This document shows positions 16,497 through 24,068 of a stretch of DNA of 28,834 bases, piece after piece (the stretch's first letter is position 1; each line of letters starts with the position of its first letter). The notes under the pieces are model-generated. The model was not told the origin of the DNA and made no database searches. It saw only the letters and a list, made by a program, of their open reading frames with translations. Source of the stretch: Limnohabitans sp. (GTDB taxonomy: Bacteria > Pseudomonadota > Gammaproteobacteria > Burkholderiales > Burkholderiaceae_C); contig JALQUL010000337.1 in assembly GCA_023260735.1 (NCBI GenBank), positions 1-28,834 of the forward strand, written 5' to 3'. Position numbers and translations under genes: made by a program.

Positions 16497-17600
16497 TTAA
16501 TGGTTGGGATAATGTTGTTTGAGCAAATGTTGAATCGCTGCTTTAGATAAGCTTGGGTGATTCGTAGCGTGAGTACTAGCGGTAAAAGCAGCGCAAGCAC
16601 TGGCAAACTGCATGGTTTGAACTGAACTTAAGTTGTCAAAAAAACCATGTACTAATCCTGCACAAAGAGCATCTCCTGCACCAGTCACATTCATAATTTG
16701 AGCTGGGATTGGGTTTTGCCAAAATTGCTCCCCCTTGTGATGGCTAAAAAACAAACCTAATTCGGCAAAACTTAATACCACTTGTTTGACCCCTTTATCA
16801 TGCAAAGCTTGTGCCACAATAGGTGCTTGCTTAGGATGGTCTAAACTAATACCAGTAAGTGTTTCTGCTTCTAATCGATTGGGTTTGAGTGTATGCACCC
16901 ACTCTAGCCACGGCAAGATTCGTTGGCATTTCACTGCAGACACCGTATCGACAAATACCGCTGCGTTTTGCACTTGAGAAAATAAATACTCTAAAGAGGC
17001 AGGACTCAAATTGCAATCCAGCACCACACAACTGGCATTTTTAAGCTTATCTTGTTTTTCTTGTAGTCTTGCCGAGTTGATTTCCTCCAATATAGCCATA
17101 TCGTTGACAGCGGCTAACATATTGCCATCGGGTAAATGGATGGACAAGTAAGTGGAGGTAGGTGATTGATTTAAAATCCAACTATCACTCATATCTACTC
17201 CTGCTTGCTGGGTGTGCTCTAATAATTTTTGGCCATAAATGTCATTGCCTAGAGCAGTTAATAATTTCACCTTATGGCCTAATCTAGCTAAATTTTCGGC
17301 AATATTGCGAGCCACTCCACCTGCTGAGGTCAATACTTGACCGGGTGTGGAGTCACCTGCTTGAGGCTCGATACTTAAATTGCCAGAAATATCCATATTC
17401 GCACCCCCTACGACTAGAACTTGTTTTTTAGGGGCGATTACATAACCTTTACCTAAAATTTCACCCTTTTGCATTAAATTCATTAGGTGTACTGCCACTG
17501 CAGAACGGCTAATTCCTAATTGGTCAGCCAAGGTTTGTTGTGCAATAAGAGGATTTTGTTGAACAATATCAAGTATTTGTTGTTCACGTTGAGTAGTCAT
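16497..17600 (-). CDS. psuK: Pseudouridine kinase with N-terminal HTH domain
   Basis: PfkB/ribokinase-fold kinase that makes pseudouridine 5'-phosphate for PsuG. Residues about 1-55 are a winged helix-turn-helix (LADQLGISRSAVAVHLMNLM). The kinase domain starts near residue 64 with VLVVGGANMDISGN and GGVARNIAENLARLG. It ends with the catalytic and anion-hole motif NVTGAGDALCAGLVHGF (about 305-321). HTH-PfkB fusions of this type occur with psuG and may bind their own promoter. That fits the inverted repeat 17601-17629, which lies between a consensus promoter and the start codon. No Shine-Dalgarno sequence precedes the ATG; the inverted repeat abuts it. A related nucleoside kinase activity is possible, but the psuG partner argues for pseudouridine. 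Confidence 0.93.
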   Translation of the reverse strand: MTTQREQQILDIVQQNPLIAQQTLADQLGISRSAVAVHLMNLMQKGEILGKGYVIAPKKQVLVVGGANMDISGNLSIEPQAGDSTPGQVLTSAGGVARNIAENLARLGHKVKLLTALGNDIYGQKLLEHTQQAGVDMSDSWILNQSPTSTYLSIHLPDGNMLAAVNDMAILEEINSARLQEKQDKLKNASCVVLDCNLSPASLEYLFSQVQNAAVFVDTVSAVKCQRILPWLEWVHTLKPNRLEAETLTGISLDHPKQAPIVAQALHDKGVKQVVLSFAELGLFFSHHKGEQFWQNPIPAQIMNVTGAGDALCAGLVHGFFDNLSSVQTMQFASACAAFTASTHATNHPSLSKAAIQHLLKQHYPNH

Positions 17601-17629
17601 AACAAATGTTTAGTTAATAAGCATTTGTT
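17601..17629 (-). promoter_or_regulatory. Inverted repeat in psuK leader, candidate operator
   Basis: AACAAATG (17601-17608) and CATTTGTT (17622-17629) are perfect inverted 8-mers with 13 bases between. On the minus strand the repeat runs from just after the -10 to the base before the psuK ATG, covering the expected transcription start and the whole leader. It could bind the HTH domain of PsuK or another regulator, or act as an RNA hairpin. Confidence 0.6.
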
Positions 17630-17658
17630 AGTATATTGATTTTTAAAATAATTGTCAA
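17630..17658 (-). promoter_or_regulatory. Consensus sigma-70 promoter of psuK-psuG
   Basis: On the minus strand, TTGACA (17658-17653) and TATACT (17635-17630) are separated by exactly 17 bases. This is the best promoter match in the window. Confidence 0.8.
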
Positions 17659-17670
17659 ATTTCTAAAAAC

Positions 17671-17706
17671 AAAAAGGCTAGTCACCGGTGAAGTGACTAG
17701 CCTTTT
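17671..17706 (-). terminator. Strong terminator after the H1-like gene
   Basis: AAAAGGCTAGTCAC (17672-17685) and GTGACTAGCCTTTT (17693-17706) form a perfect 14-bp stem with a 7-base loop. On the minus strand a T-rich tail (TTTTTGTTTTT) follows, so it ends transcription from the H1-like gene just before the psuK promoter. The symmetric A/T flanks could also work on the plus strand. Confidence 0.85.
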
Positions 17707-17727
17707 AAAAAGAAAAACTAAAGTTGC

Positions 17728-17769
17728 TAAACCTTAAAATTTTCAGTCAAACTGATGGTTTAAGGTTTA
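17728..17769. other. Second hairpin downstream of the H1-like gene
   Basis: TAAACCTTAAA (17728-17738) pairs with TTTAAGGTTTA (17759-17769), and an inner stem TCAGT (17743-17747) pairs with ACTGA (17751-17755). There is no T-run. Together with the terminator at 17671-17706 it gives the H1-like mRNA two tandem 3' hairpins. Confidence 0.5.
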
Positions 17770-17826
17770 ACGCCTGTAGGAAACGGCCAGTTGGCTTGTG
17801 GCGATAAGTCAGCTGCCGGATTTTTT

Positions 17827-18327
17827 TTAGCTGTTATTTTTTTTTTTTGTAGCTGCAACTTTTTTAACCGCAACTGTTTTTTTAGCAGCTACTGCTTTTT
17901 TGGCTGGAGCGGCTTTTTTAGTTGCTACTGCTTTTTTAGCTGGAGCAGCCTTTTTAGTGGCTACTGCTTTTTTAGCTGGACCGGCTTTTTTAGCAACTAC
18001 TGCTTTTTTGGCTGGAGCGGCTTTTTTAGTTGCTACTGCTTTTTTAGCTGGAGCGGCTTTTTTAGCGGCTACTGCTTTTTTAGCTGGAGCGGCTTTTTTG
18101 GCAGCTACTGCTTTTTTGGCTGGAGCGGCTTTTGTAGCAGCTACTGCTGCTTTAGCTGGGGCAGCCTTTTTAGCAACTACTGCTTTTTTGGCAGGAGTCG
18201 CTTTTTTAGCGGCTGCTGCTTTTACAGCAACCTTTTTGGCAGGAGCAACTGCTTTTTTAGCAGTTGCATCTGCAGCTTTTTTAGTAGTCGCTGCTTTTTT
18301 AACAGCTGGTTTTTTTGAAGTTGCCAT
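17827..18327 (-). CDS. Histone H1-like Lys/Ala-rich DNA-binding protein (AlgP-like)
   Basis: Predicted nucleoid-associated protein of 166 residues, almost only Lys, Ala, Pro, Val and Thr, resembling the C-terminal tails of eukaryotic histone H1 and bacterial AlgP/HctB-type proteins. It is built of 12-residue repeats of the form AKKAAPAKKAVA. It lacks a globular domain and is expected to be disordered and to bind DNA non-specifically. The start has a strong ribosome-binding site (AAGGAGAAC). Near the 3' end a run of 12 A on the coding strand (17837-17848) encodes the terminal lysines before NNS and is a possible slippage site. The opposite strand is also open for long stretches, an artefact of the repeat. 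Confidence 0.88.
   Translation of the reverse strand: MATSKKPAVKKAATTKKAADATAKKAVAPAKKVAVKAAAAKKATPAKKAVVAKKAAPAKAAVAATKAAPAKKAVAAKKAAPAKKAVAAKKAAPAKKAVATKKAAPAKKAVVAKKAGPAKKAVATKKAAPAKKAVATKKAAPAKKAVAAKKTVAVKKVAATKKKNNS
17891..18214 (-). repeat. Nine tandem 36-bp repeats within the H1-like gene
   Basis: Units start with ACTGCT (plus strand) every 36 bases at 17891, 17927, 17963 and so on to 18179, ending at 18214. They differ by a few mostly synonymous or conservative changes. Being in-frame and 36 bp, copy-number change would lengthen or shorten the protein by 12 residues per unit. Confidence 0.9.
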
Positions 18328-18360
18328 AGTGTGTTCTCCTTGTTGAACTAACTTGAATCA

Positions 18361-18381
18361 TTGTGCACAAAAATATTAGCA
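18361..18381 (-). promoter_or_regulatory. Extended -10 promoter and palindrome of the H1-like gene
   Basis: On the minus strand TGCTAATAT (18381-18373) is an extended -10 element; the -35 position is poor. The perfect palindrome TTGTGCACAA (18361-18370) lies over the expected transcription start and may be a regulator site. Confidence 0.45.
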
Positions 18382-18502
18382 CAAAATGAAACATACCTAA
18401 GCACCTAGTTGCTTAAGTATGAACCGGGTTGTAACCTTGACAGGCTATGCATTAACGCCCCGATCAAGAGTTAAAACAAGAACAACACCTAGTTGCATTA
18501 TT

Positions 18503-19642
18503 TTAATCCCAAGACAAGGCCCCGCCTGATTGATATTCAATCACGCGAGTTTCGAAAAAGTTACGCTCTTTTTTAAGATCAATCATTTCGCTCATCCAAG
18601 GGAAAGGGTTTTCCTCGTTGGGGAACAATTCTTCAAGACCAATTTGAGTGGCGCGACGGTTAGCAATATAACGCAAATATCCTTTAAACATAGATGCATT
18701 CATTCCTAAAACACCACGCGGCATAGTGTCCTCAGCATATGCATATTCTAAAGCCACTGCTTGCTCAAACAAATCTTTGATTTCGAGCTTAAATTCTGGA
18801 GTCCACAAACCAGGGTTTTCTAGTTTGATTTGATTAATAAGGTCAATACCAAAATTGCAGTGCATGGATTCGTCACGCAAAATATATTGATATTGCTCTG
18901 CTGCACCAGTCATTTTATTTTGACGACCTAACGCTAAAATTTGTGCAAAGCCCACGTAAAAGAACAAACCTTCCATGAGGCACGCAAAAACAATTAAGGA
19001 CTTTAAAAGTTTTTGATCGTTCTCTGGTGTACCAGTTCTGAAAAACGGGTCGGTGAGAGTGTCAATGAAAGGAATTAAGAATTGATCTTTATTGCGAATA
19101 GAGGAGACTTCGTTGTAGGCGTTAAAGATTTCACCTTCGTCAAGGCCTAGTGACTCAACGATATATTGGTAAGCATGTGTATGAATAGCCTCTTCAAATG
19201 CCTGGCGCAATAAAAATTGACGACATTCAGGGGCAGTAATATGACGATAACTACCAAGAACAATATTATTGGCAGCTAATGAATCAGCTGTCACAAAAAA
19301 TCCTAAATTGCGTTTCACAATACGACGCTCGTCTTCAGTAAGACCATTAGGGTCTTTCCAAAGTGCAATATCACGTGTCATATTAATTTCTTGTGGCATC
19401 CAGTGATTGGCACAAGTTGCTAAATATTTTTCCCAAGCCCATTTATATTTAAACGGTACCAACTGATTCACATCAGTTTGTCCATTAATAATTCTTTTAT
19501 CTGCGGCTGTGATACGTTTCATTGGTAATGGCGTATTAGCGCCTTGTGTAGCTTGTTGTAATACATTAGCTAAAGTCACGTCTTGTTCGGTGGCTTTAAT
19601 ATGAGAATTGTTAGATAAAACTTCTTCGTCCCAAGTCAACAT
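18503..19642 (-). CDS. nrdB: Class Ia ribonucleotide reductase, beta (radical) subunit
   Basis: Carries the di-iron centre and tyrosyl radical needed by NrdA to make deoxyribonucleotides. Length 379. Radical and iron ligands are visible in EEAIHTHAYQYI, matching the E. coli Glu115/His118/Tyr122 spacing, and in RDESMHCNFG (Glu/His pair). The C-terminal tail, EYQSGGALSWD, is the flexible peptide that docks on NrdA. The start is preceded by AGGACA. It lies downstream of nrdA in the same direction but with a 269-base gap holding its own promoter and hairpins, so its transcription may be partly independent. No clear terminator follows it. Confidence 0.96.
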   Translation of the reverse strand: MLTWDEEVLSNNSHIKATEQDVTLANVLQQATQGANTPLPMKRITAADKRIINGQTDVNQLVPFKYKWAWEKYLATCANHWMPQEINMTRDIALWKDPNGLTEDERRIVKRNLGFFVTADSLAANNIVLGSYRHITAPECRQFLLRQAFEEAIHTHAYQYIVESLGLDEGEIFNAYNEVSSIRNKDQFLIPFIDTLTDPFFRTGTPENDQKLLKSLIVFACLMEGLFFYVGFAQILALGRQNKMTGAAEQYQYILRDESMHCNFGIDLINQIKLENPGLWTPEFKLEIKDLFEQAVALEYAYAEDTMPRGVLGMNASMFKGYLRYIANRRATQIGLEELFPNEENPFPWMSEMIDLKKERNFFETRVIEYQSGGALSWD

Positions 19643-19703
19643 ATGATGTCCTATAGTCGGATTATGAAAGGAGTTATAAAAAATTAAAAGCTTTTAATTC
19701 AAT

Positions 19704-19732
19704 ATAACAAAAAGGTTGTTGCACTTTCGCAA
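19704..19732 (-). promoter_or_regulatory. Predicted nrdB promoter
   Basis: On the minus strand TTGCGA (19732-19727) and TGTTAT (19709-19704) are 17 bases apart, about 60 bases before the nrdB start. Confidence 0.45.
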
Positions 19733-19779
19733 TTTTTTAGTTAATTGCAAAAGAATAAAGTGAAGCAAAAATAAAAACG

Positions 19780-19794
19780 TTGAAAACGTTTCAA
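19780..19794. promoter_or_regulatory. LacI-like operator motif upstream of nrdB
   Basis: TTGAAAACGTTTCAA has a central AAACGTTT palindrome and near-symmetric arms offset by one base. It resembles LacI-family sites and shares AAACGTTT with the site at 4674-4689, but lacks the GC flanks of the PurR box. It lies about 50 bases upstream of the predicted -35. Confidence 0.3.
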
Positions 19795-19803
19795 TAAAAA
19801 TAA

Positions 19804-19873
19804 TATAAAAATAATAGATTTTTATAATATATCTGGCCTATTGAGCAGAGCCTAATGGCTATCAAACTCTGCT
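19804..19873 (-). terminator. Hairpins after nrdA
   Basis: Two stems follow the nrdA stop: AGCAGAG (19844-19850) with CTCTGCT (19867-19873), and an all-AT 9-bp stem TATAAAAAT (19804-19812) with ATTTTTATA (19818-19826), followed on the minus strand by a T-rich stretch. They are plausible as a weak terminator or attenuator between nrdA and nrdB. Confidence 0.4.
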
Positions 19874-19911
19874 TAATAAATAATCGAATTCGTCATTTAA
19901 TATTTAAAAAA

Positions 19912-22857
19912 TTACTGACAAGATTCGCAGGTAGGGTCATCAACACCACAAAATTTCACATCCGTTGCAGGAATAGAATTCATTTGTTGTTGAGCAGCCA
20001 AGGCAGCTGCTTCAAGCGGACTAAGTGGTGTCGCTTGAGATGGAATGCTAGACACTGCACTGGTTCCACCCGAAGCAACCGCATTTAAACGAGTCGTGCT
20101 TACAGTAGATTGTTCAGCGTGGGTAGCACCCATGGTGCGCAGGTAATAAGTGGTTTTTAAACCGCGCAACCATGCGAGTTTATAAGTCTCGTCTAGTTTT
20201 TTACCTGAAGCACCTGCCATATAAATATTGAGTGATTGCGCTTGGTCAATCCATTTTTGACGCATTGCAGCCGCCTCTACCAACCATGCAGGCTCTACTT
20301 CAAAAGCAGTAGCATATAAAACTTTTAACTCGGTTGGGATACGCTCGATTTGACGTAATGAACCATGATAGTGTTTAAGATCGGCAACCATGACTTCATC
20401 CCATAAACCTAATGGTTTCAAGTCGCGTACTAAATAACTGTTGATGATGGTGAACTCGCCAGACAAATTAGATTTGACGGAAAGGTTGGCAAAACTTGGT
20501 TCAATAGAAGCGTCAACACCCACAATATTAGAGATAGTGGCAGTAGGAGCAATGGCTACGCAGTTGGAGTTACGCATCCCATACTGAGCAATTTGTGCAC
20601 GCAGTGCATTCCAGTCAAGACGTTGCGTACGATTGACTTGAACCATGCTGCCTAAAGTAGCACTATGGCCACGTGCTTTATCAAGCATGTCGAGAGTATC
20701 AAGTGGCAAAATACCTTGATCCCATAAAGAGCCTTTATAGCTACTATAGGTGCCACGTTCTTTCGCTAATTCGGAAGAAGCCCAATAAGCGTAGTAACAA
20801 ACTGCTTCCATTGATTCATCGGCGAACTCAACAGCGGCTTGGCTTGCATAAGGCACACGCATAGCGTACAAACAATCTTGGAAGGCCATAATGCCCATGC
20901 CAACAGGGCGATGACGCATATTAGAGGTGCGGGCTTTGGTGACTGCATAATAGTTGATATCAATCACGTTATCCAACATACGCATTGCTGTGGTAATGGT
21001 TTTGCGTAACTTTTCATGATTGAGTTTGCCGTTTTCCATGTGATGAATTAAATTCACTGAACCTAAATTACAAACAGCAGTTTCGGTATCGCTGGTGTTG
21101 AGGGTAATTTCGGTACACAAATTAGAAGAATGCACAACACCCACATGTTGTTGTGGTGAGCGAACATTACAGGCATCTTTGAAAGTAATCCAGGGATGGC
21201 CAGTTTCAAACAACATGGTGAGCATTTTGCGCCATAAGTCCATAGCTGGAACGGTGCGACTTGGTTTAATTTCGCCACGCGCGGCAGCTTGTTCATAAGC
21301 TACATACGCAGTTTCAAACTCAAGACCAAACTTATCATGTAGGTCGGGGGTGTTGTCGGGGGAGAATAAAGTCCAGTTGCCTTTTTCCATGACACGACGC
21401 ATAAATAAATCGGGAATCCAGTTGGCAGTATTCATGTCGTGGGTACGACGACGCTCATCACCTGTGTTTTTACGGAGCTCTAAAAACTCCTCGATGTCGA
21501 GATGCCAAGTTTCGAGGTAAGTACAAACAGCACCTTTGCGTTTACCACCTTGATTCACCGCAACTGCAGTGTCGTTGACCACTTTTAAGAAAGGCACCAC
21601 ACCTTGTGATTCGCCATTGGTGCCTTTAATATGAGCACCCATGGCACGCACACGGCTCCAATCATTGCCTAAGCCACCAGCAAATTTAGAAAGCAAGGCG
21701 TTTTCTTTGATGGACTCATAAATGCCATCAAGGTCGTCGGGTACAGTAGTGAGATAACAACTTGATAATTGTGGACGTAAAGTTCCGCTATTGAATAGAG
21801 TGGGTGTGCTAGACATAAAGTCAAAGCGTGACAAAACTTCGTAAAACTCTATGGCACGTTCTTCACGGTTTTTTTCTTCAATGGCTAAACCCATTGCAAC
21901 ACGCATAAAGAAAGCTTGTGGTAATTCAATGCGGGTTTTACGAACATGTAAAAAGTAACGGTCGTATAAGTTTTGCAAACCGAGGTAATCAAACTGCAAA
22001 TCGCGGCTACCAATCAAGGCAGCGCCTAAACGAGATAAATCAAATTCGGCTAAACGAGGATCAAGTAAGTCGTTATCAATTCCCTTTTGAATAAATTCAG
22101 GGAAGTAACTAGCGTAGCGGGTGTTCATTTCGTCTTGGGTGGCAGAAACACCCAAGACCTCTTCGCGAATAGTATGCATTAACAGACGAGCTGTTGCAAA
22201 AGTGTAGTCAGGCTCTTTTTCGAGCAAGGTGCGAGCAGCCAAAAGTGCTGCTTTAAATACTGATTCTACAGGTACGCCGTCATATAAGTTGCGCAGTGTT
22301 TCAGCAACGATAGGTTCGGCTTTAACGTCGGGGCTTAAACCACTACAAGCTTGGGTGACGAGTGCAGTAAAAGCTTCGAGGTTAAATGCCTCACGTTGGC
22401 CATTACGGGTGACATAAAGGCTAGGCTGAGTTGCCACAGGCTGTTGTTCTGCTTTTGCCTTGAGGCGCTCTTGAGCACGTTTTTCCCGATATAAAACATA
22501 GGCACGTGCGACGTCTTGATGACCCCCTCTCATAAGACCTAATTCGACTTGATCTTGAACATCTTCGATGGGAAAAGTGCCACCACCAGGGCGCGATCGT
22601 ACTAAAGCACGAACCACACCTTGTGTAAGTTGCTCAACTGCTGTGCGAACACTGGTAGAGGCGCCACTATTAGGACCTTGAACCGCCAAAAATGCTTTCA
22701 TGAGGGCAATTGCAATTTTATTGGGCACAAATGCAACTACAGAACCATTACGACGAATAATTTGGAACTGAACTAAAACTTCGGCAGGGATGCCGTAATG
22801 ATTTGCTGTAGTAGGCTCTTGATTTTGAATGTTTGGGTGAGAGTCAACTGCTTGCAT
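19912..22857 (-). CDS. nrdA: Class Ia ribonucleotide reductase, alpha (catalytic) subunit with two ATP cones
   Basis: Reduces ribonucleoside diphosphates to deoxy forms. I place the start at 22857 (981 residues) because AAAGGACAAAA precedes this ATG; the frame runs 13 codons further upstream without such support. Two N-terminal ATP-cone domains are visible: about residues 30-120 (IIRRNGSVVAFVPNKIAIAL) and about 143-235 (YVTRNGQREAFNLEAF). Only the first is expected to regulate activity. Catalytic residues follow: Cys of SSCYLTT and AVCNLGS (redox pair), NLCTEI (thiyl Cys with Asn and Glu), the radical-transfer Tyr pair in KTTYYLRT, and a C-terminal Cys-rich tail CESCQ. The double cone explains the length (E. 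coli 761). It sits downstream of ampD with a 242-base gap. Confidence 0.96.
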   Translation of the reverse strand: MQAVDSHPNIQNQEPTTANHYGIPAEVLVQFQIIRRNGSVVAFVPNKIAIALMKAFLAVQGPNSGASTSVRTAVEQLTQGVVRALVRSRPGGGTFPIEDVQDQVELGLMRGGHQDVARAYVLYREKRAQERLKAKAEQQPVATQPSLYVTRNGQREAFNLEAFTALVTQACSGLSPDVKAEPIVAETLRNLYDGVPVESVFKAALLAARTLLEKEPDYTFATARLLMHTIREEVLGVSATQDEMNTRYASYFPEFIQKGIDNDLLDPRLAEFDLSRLGAALIGSRDLQFDYLGLQNLYDRYFLHVRKTRIELPQAFFMRVAMGLAIEEKNREERAIEFYEVLSRFDFMSSTPTLFNSGTLRPQLSSCYLTTVPDDLDGIYESIKENALLSKFAGGLGNDWSRVRAMGAHIKGTNGESQGVVPFLKVVNDTAVAVNQGGKRKGAVCTYLETWHLDIEEFLELRKNTGDERRRTHDMNTANWIPDLFMRRVMEKGNWTLFSPDNTPDLHDKFGLEFETAYVAYEQAAARGEIKPSRTVPAMDLWRKMLTMLFETGHPWITFKDACNVRSPQQHVGVVHSSNLCTEITLNTSDTETAVCNLGSVNLIHHMENGKLNHEKLRKTITTAMRMLDNVIDINYYAVTKARTSNMRHRPVGMGIMAFQDCLYAMRVPYASQAAVEFADESMEAVCYYAYWASSELAKERGTYSSYKGSLWDQGILPLDTLDMLDKARGHSATLGSMVQVNRTQRLDWNALRAQIAQYGMRNSNCVAIAPTATISNIVGVDASIEPSFANLSVKSNLSGEFTIINSYLVRDLKPLGLWDEVMVADLKHYHGSLRQIERIPTELKVLYATAFEVEPAWLVEAAAMRQKWIDQAQSLNIYMAGASGKKLDETYKLAWLRGLKTTYYLRTMGATHAEQSTVSTTRLNAVASGGTSAVSSIPSQATPLSPLEAAALAAQQQMNSIPATDVKFCGVDDPTCESCQ

Positions 22858-22923
22858 TTTTGTCCTTTTTAATATGCACAAACCGGCGCAAAGCAAGATA
22901 ATTAAAGCAGACTATGCTATAAA

Positions 22924-22935
22924 AAATTGCAATTT
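22924..22935. promoter_or_regulatory. 12-bp palindrome in nrdA upstream region
   Basis: AAATTGCAATTT is a perfect 12-bp palindrome about 67 bases before the nrdA start. On the minus strand its TTGCAA could double as a -35. I do not see a standard NrdR box pair. Function is unassigned. Confidence 0.3.
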
Positions 22936-22961
22936 GGGCGGTGTAGAAAATGGGGTGGCTA

Positions 22962-22995
22962 CGCTATCGGTAGCGTGATAGGTGAATTTTATCAC
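22962..22995. other. Two adjacent hairpins between ampD and nrdA
   Basis: CGCTA (22962-22966) pairs with TAGCG (22971-22975) around TCGG, and GTGATA (22975-22980) pairs with TATCAC (22990-22995). They lie in the 242-base gap downstream of ampD and may help end its transcript, but neither has a T-run. Confidence 0.35.
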
Positions 22996-23099
22996 TACCT
23001 TTAGTGTTTGGCGCAGCTGTTGCACAATAGCACTAGGATTTTTATGGTTGCTTTTTTGACTAGGTCAGCGCTTACTTTTCTGCAAGCTAAAGCAAGACC

Positions 23100-23720
23100 T
23101 CAAACCACTTGATGTGGAAACTTTATCTGACTAGAAATAAAATTTTTAGAAAATTGTAACCAGTCAAAACCTGCACCAGGATCGAACTTTCGCCCAGGGG
23201 CGATATGCTCATGTCCGGCAATATGGGATATAGGATAACGCTGCATAAGCGTTTGGGTTAAATTGACTAAACTTTGATACTGATATTCGGTAAAAAGACC
23301 ACCTTCAAGGCCTTCAAGTTCAATTCCAATTGAATCATCATTACAATTATAACGCCCTCTGTAGCAAGAATTGCCTGCATGCCATGCCCTTTCGTTACAA
23401 CTTACGTATTGGATGATATTTCCGTCGCGTCTGATTAAAAAATGACAAGAAACTTCTAGGCCTTTTATTGATTGGAAGTAAGGGTGAGCATCCCAATCAA
23501 GTTGATTGGTGAATAAATCAGTAATGTACTGGCCAGAAAACTCACCTGGGGGCAAACTAATCGAGTGAATTACCAATAAATCAATTTCGCATTTTTGAGG
23601 TCTTGGGCCAAAATTAGGTGAAGCAATAGGCTGTGCTAGTGAACACCAACCATCTTGCCAAACAGTTGGAGTTGGATGGTAGGTATCTGTTAAATGATGA
23701 GCCAAATCATTGTCGGACAT
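23100..23720 (-). CDS. ampD: N-acetyl-anhydromuramyl-L-alanine amidase
   Basis: Cytoplasmic zinc amidase that removes the peptide from recycled anhydro-muropeptides; loss of AmpD typically raises AmpC-type beta-lactamase expression where AmpR is present. Length 206 (E. coli 183) and no signal peptide. Zinc and catalytic positions of the amidase_2 fold are seen: LVIHSISLPPG (His), CHFLIRRDG, NERAWHAGNSCYRGR, NCNDDSIGIELEG (Glu), and the C-terminal AGHEHIAPGRKFDPG (His and Asp). SISLPPGEFGG-type spacing matches AmpD rather than periplasmic AmiD. It lies between the PP0621-type gene and nrdA, as in many Burkholderiales. Confidence 0.94.
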   Translation of the reverse strand: MSDNDLAHHLTDTYHPTPTVWQDGWCSLAQPIASPNFGPRPQKCEIDLLVIHSISLPPGEFSGQYITDLFTNQLDWDAHPYFQSIKGLEVSCHFLIRRDGNIIQYVSCNERAWHAGNSCYRGRYNCNDDSIGIELEGLEGGLFTEYQYQSLVNLTQTLMQRYPISHIAGHEHIAPGRKFDPGAGFDWLQFSKNFISSQIKFPHQVV

Positions 23721-23752
23721 ATAGTCATGCCTTTTATTATCTTGTATTGAGC

Positions 23753-24037
23753 TTAGCGACGACCTAAGTTTTTATGTTCAACAGAACAAAAAGTTTCGCC
23801 CATAAAATCGATTGACTCATAATTTGGAAAATGGGTTTTGCAGTGTGCACATTCCACCATAATAATGGCAGAACTATGGTGGTCGGGAGTCTGAGCTTGA
23901 TCGGCACGACCCGAGTAATGGGCGGAGGAGTTGGGGGCTTGACGTTGCGATTGCGATGATTGAAGGGTATTTTTCTTTTTTTTCGAAAAATAATAAATTG
24001 CAGCAATTACAGCAGCCCAAAATACTAAAAATTTCAT
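23753..24037 (-). CDS. Small PP0621-type membrane-anchored zinc-binding protein
   Basis: 94 residues starting MKFLVFWAAVIAAIYYFSKKKK, a single N-terminal membrane segment with a Lys-rich stop-transfer sequence. A polar Gln/Ser/Pro linker follows. The conserved C-terminal domain is ECAHCKTHFPNYESI with a second half TFCSVEHKNLG, giving a Cys/His set suited to one zinc. I chose the ATG at 24037; the longer frame begins with TTG at 24097 inside the upstream gene. It matches the uncharacterised PP0621 family that sits by ampD or sensor genes in beta- and gammaproteobacteria. Function is unknown. It starts 31 bases after the ccsA-like gene and is probably cotranscribed with it. Confidence 0.8.
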   Translation of the reverse strand: MKFLVFWAAVIAAIYYFSKKKKNTLQSSQSQRQAPNSSAHYSGRADQAQTPDHHSSAIIMVECAHCKTHFPNYESIDFMGETFCSVEHKNLGRR

Positions 24038-24068
24038 ATGTGTCGGAATTAAATAAAGTAGATAAAGC

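Noticed and set aside
17791..18346. Two long plus-strand ORFs opposite the H1-like gene (Phe/Cys-rich and Phe/Ala/Leu-rich)
   Set aside because: They are mirror images of the Lys/Ala codon repeat (AAA/GCT read as TTT/AGC), have no ribosome-binding site, and the minus-strand gene has a strong one.
18402..18496. 11-bp direct repeat CACCTAGTTGC at 18402-18412 and 18486-18496
   Set aside because: Two short copies 84 bases apart on either side of no recognised element; could be chance and shows no target-duplication logic.
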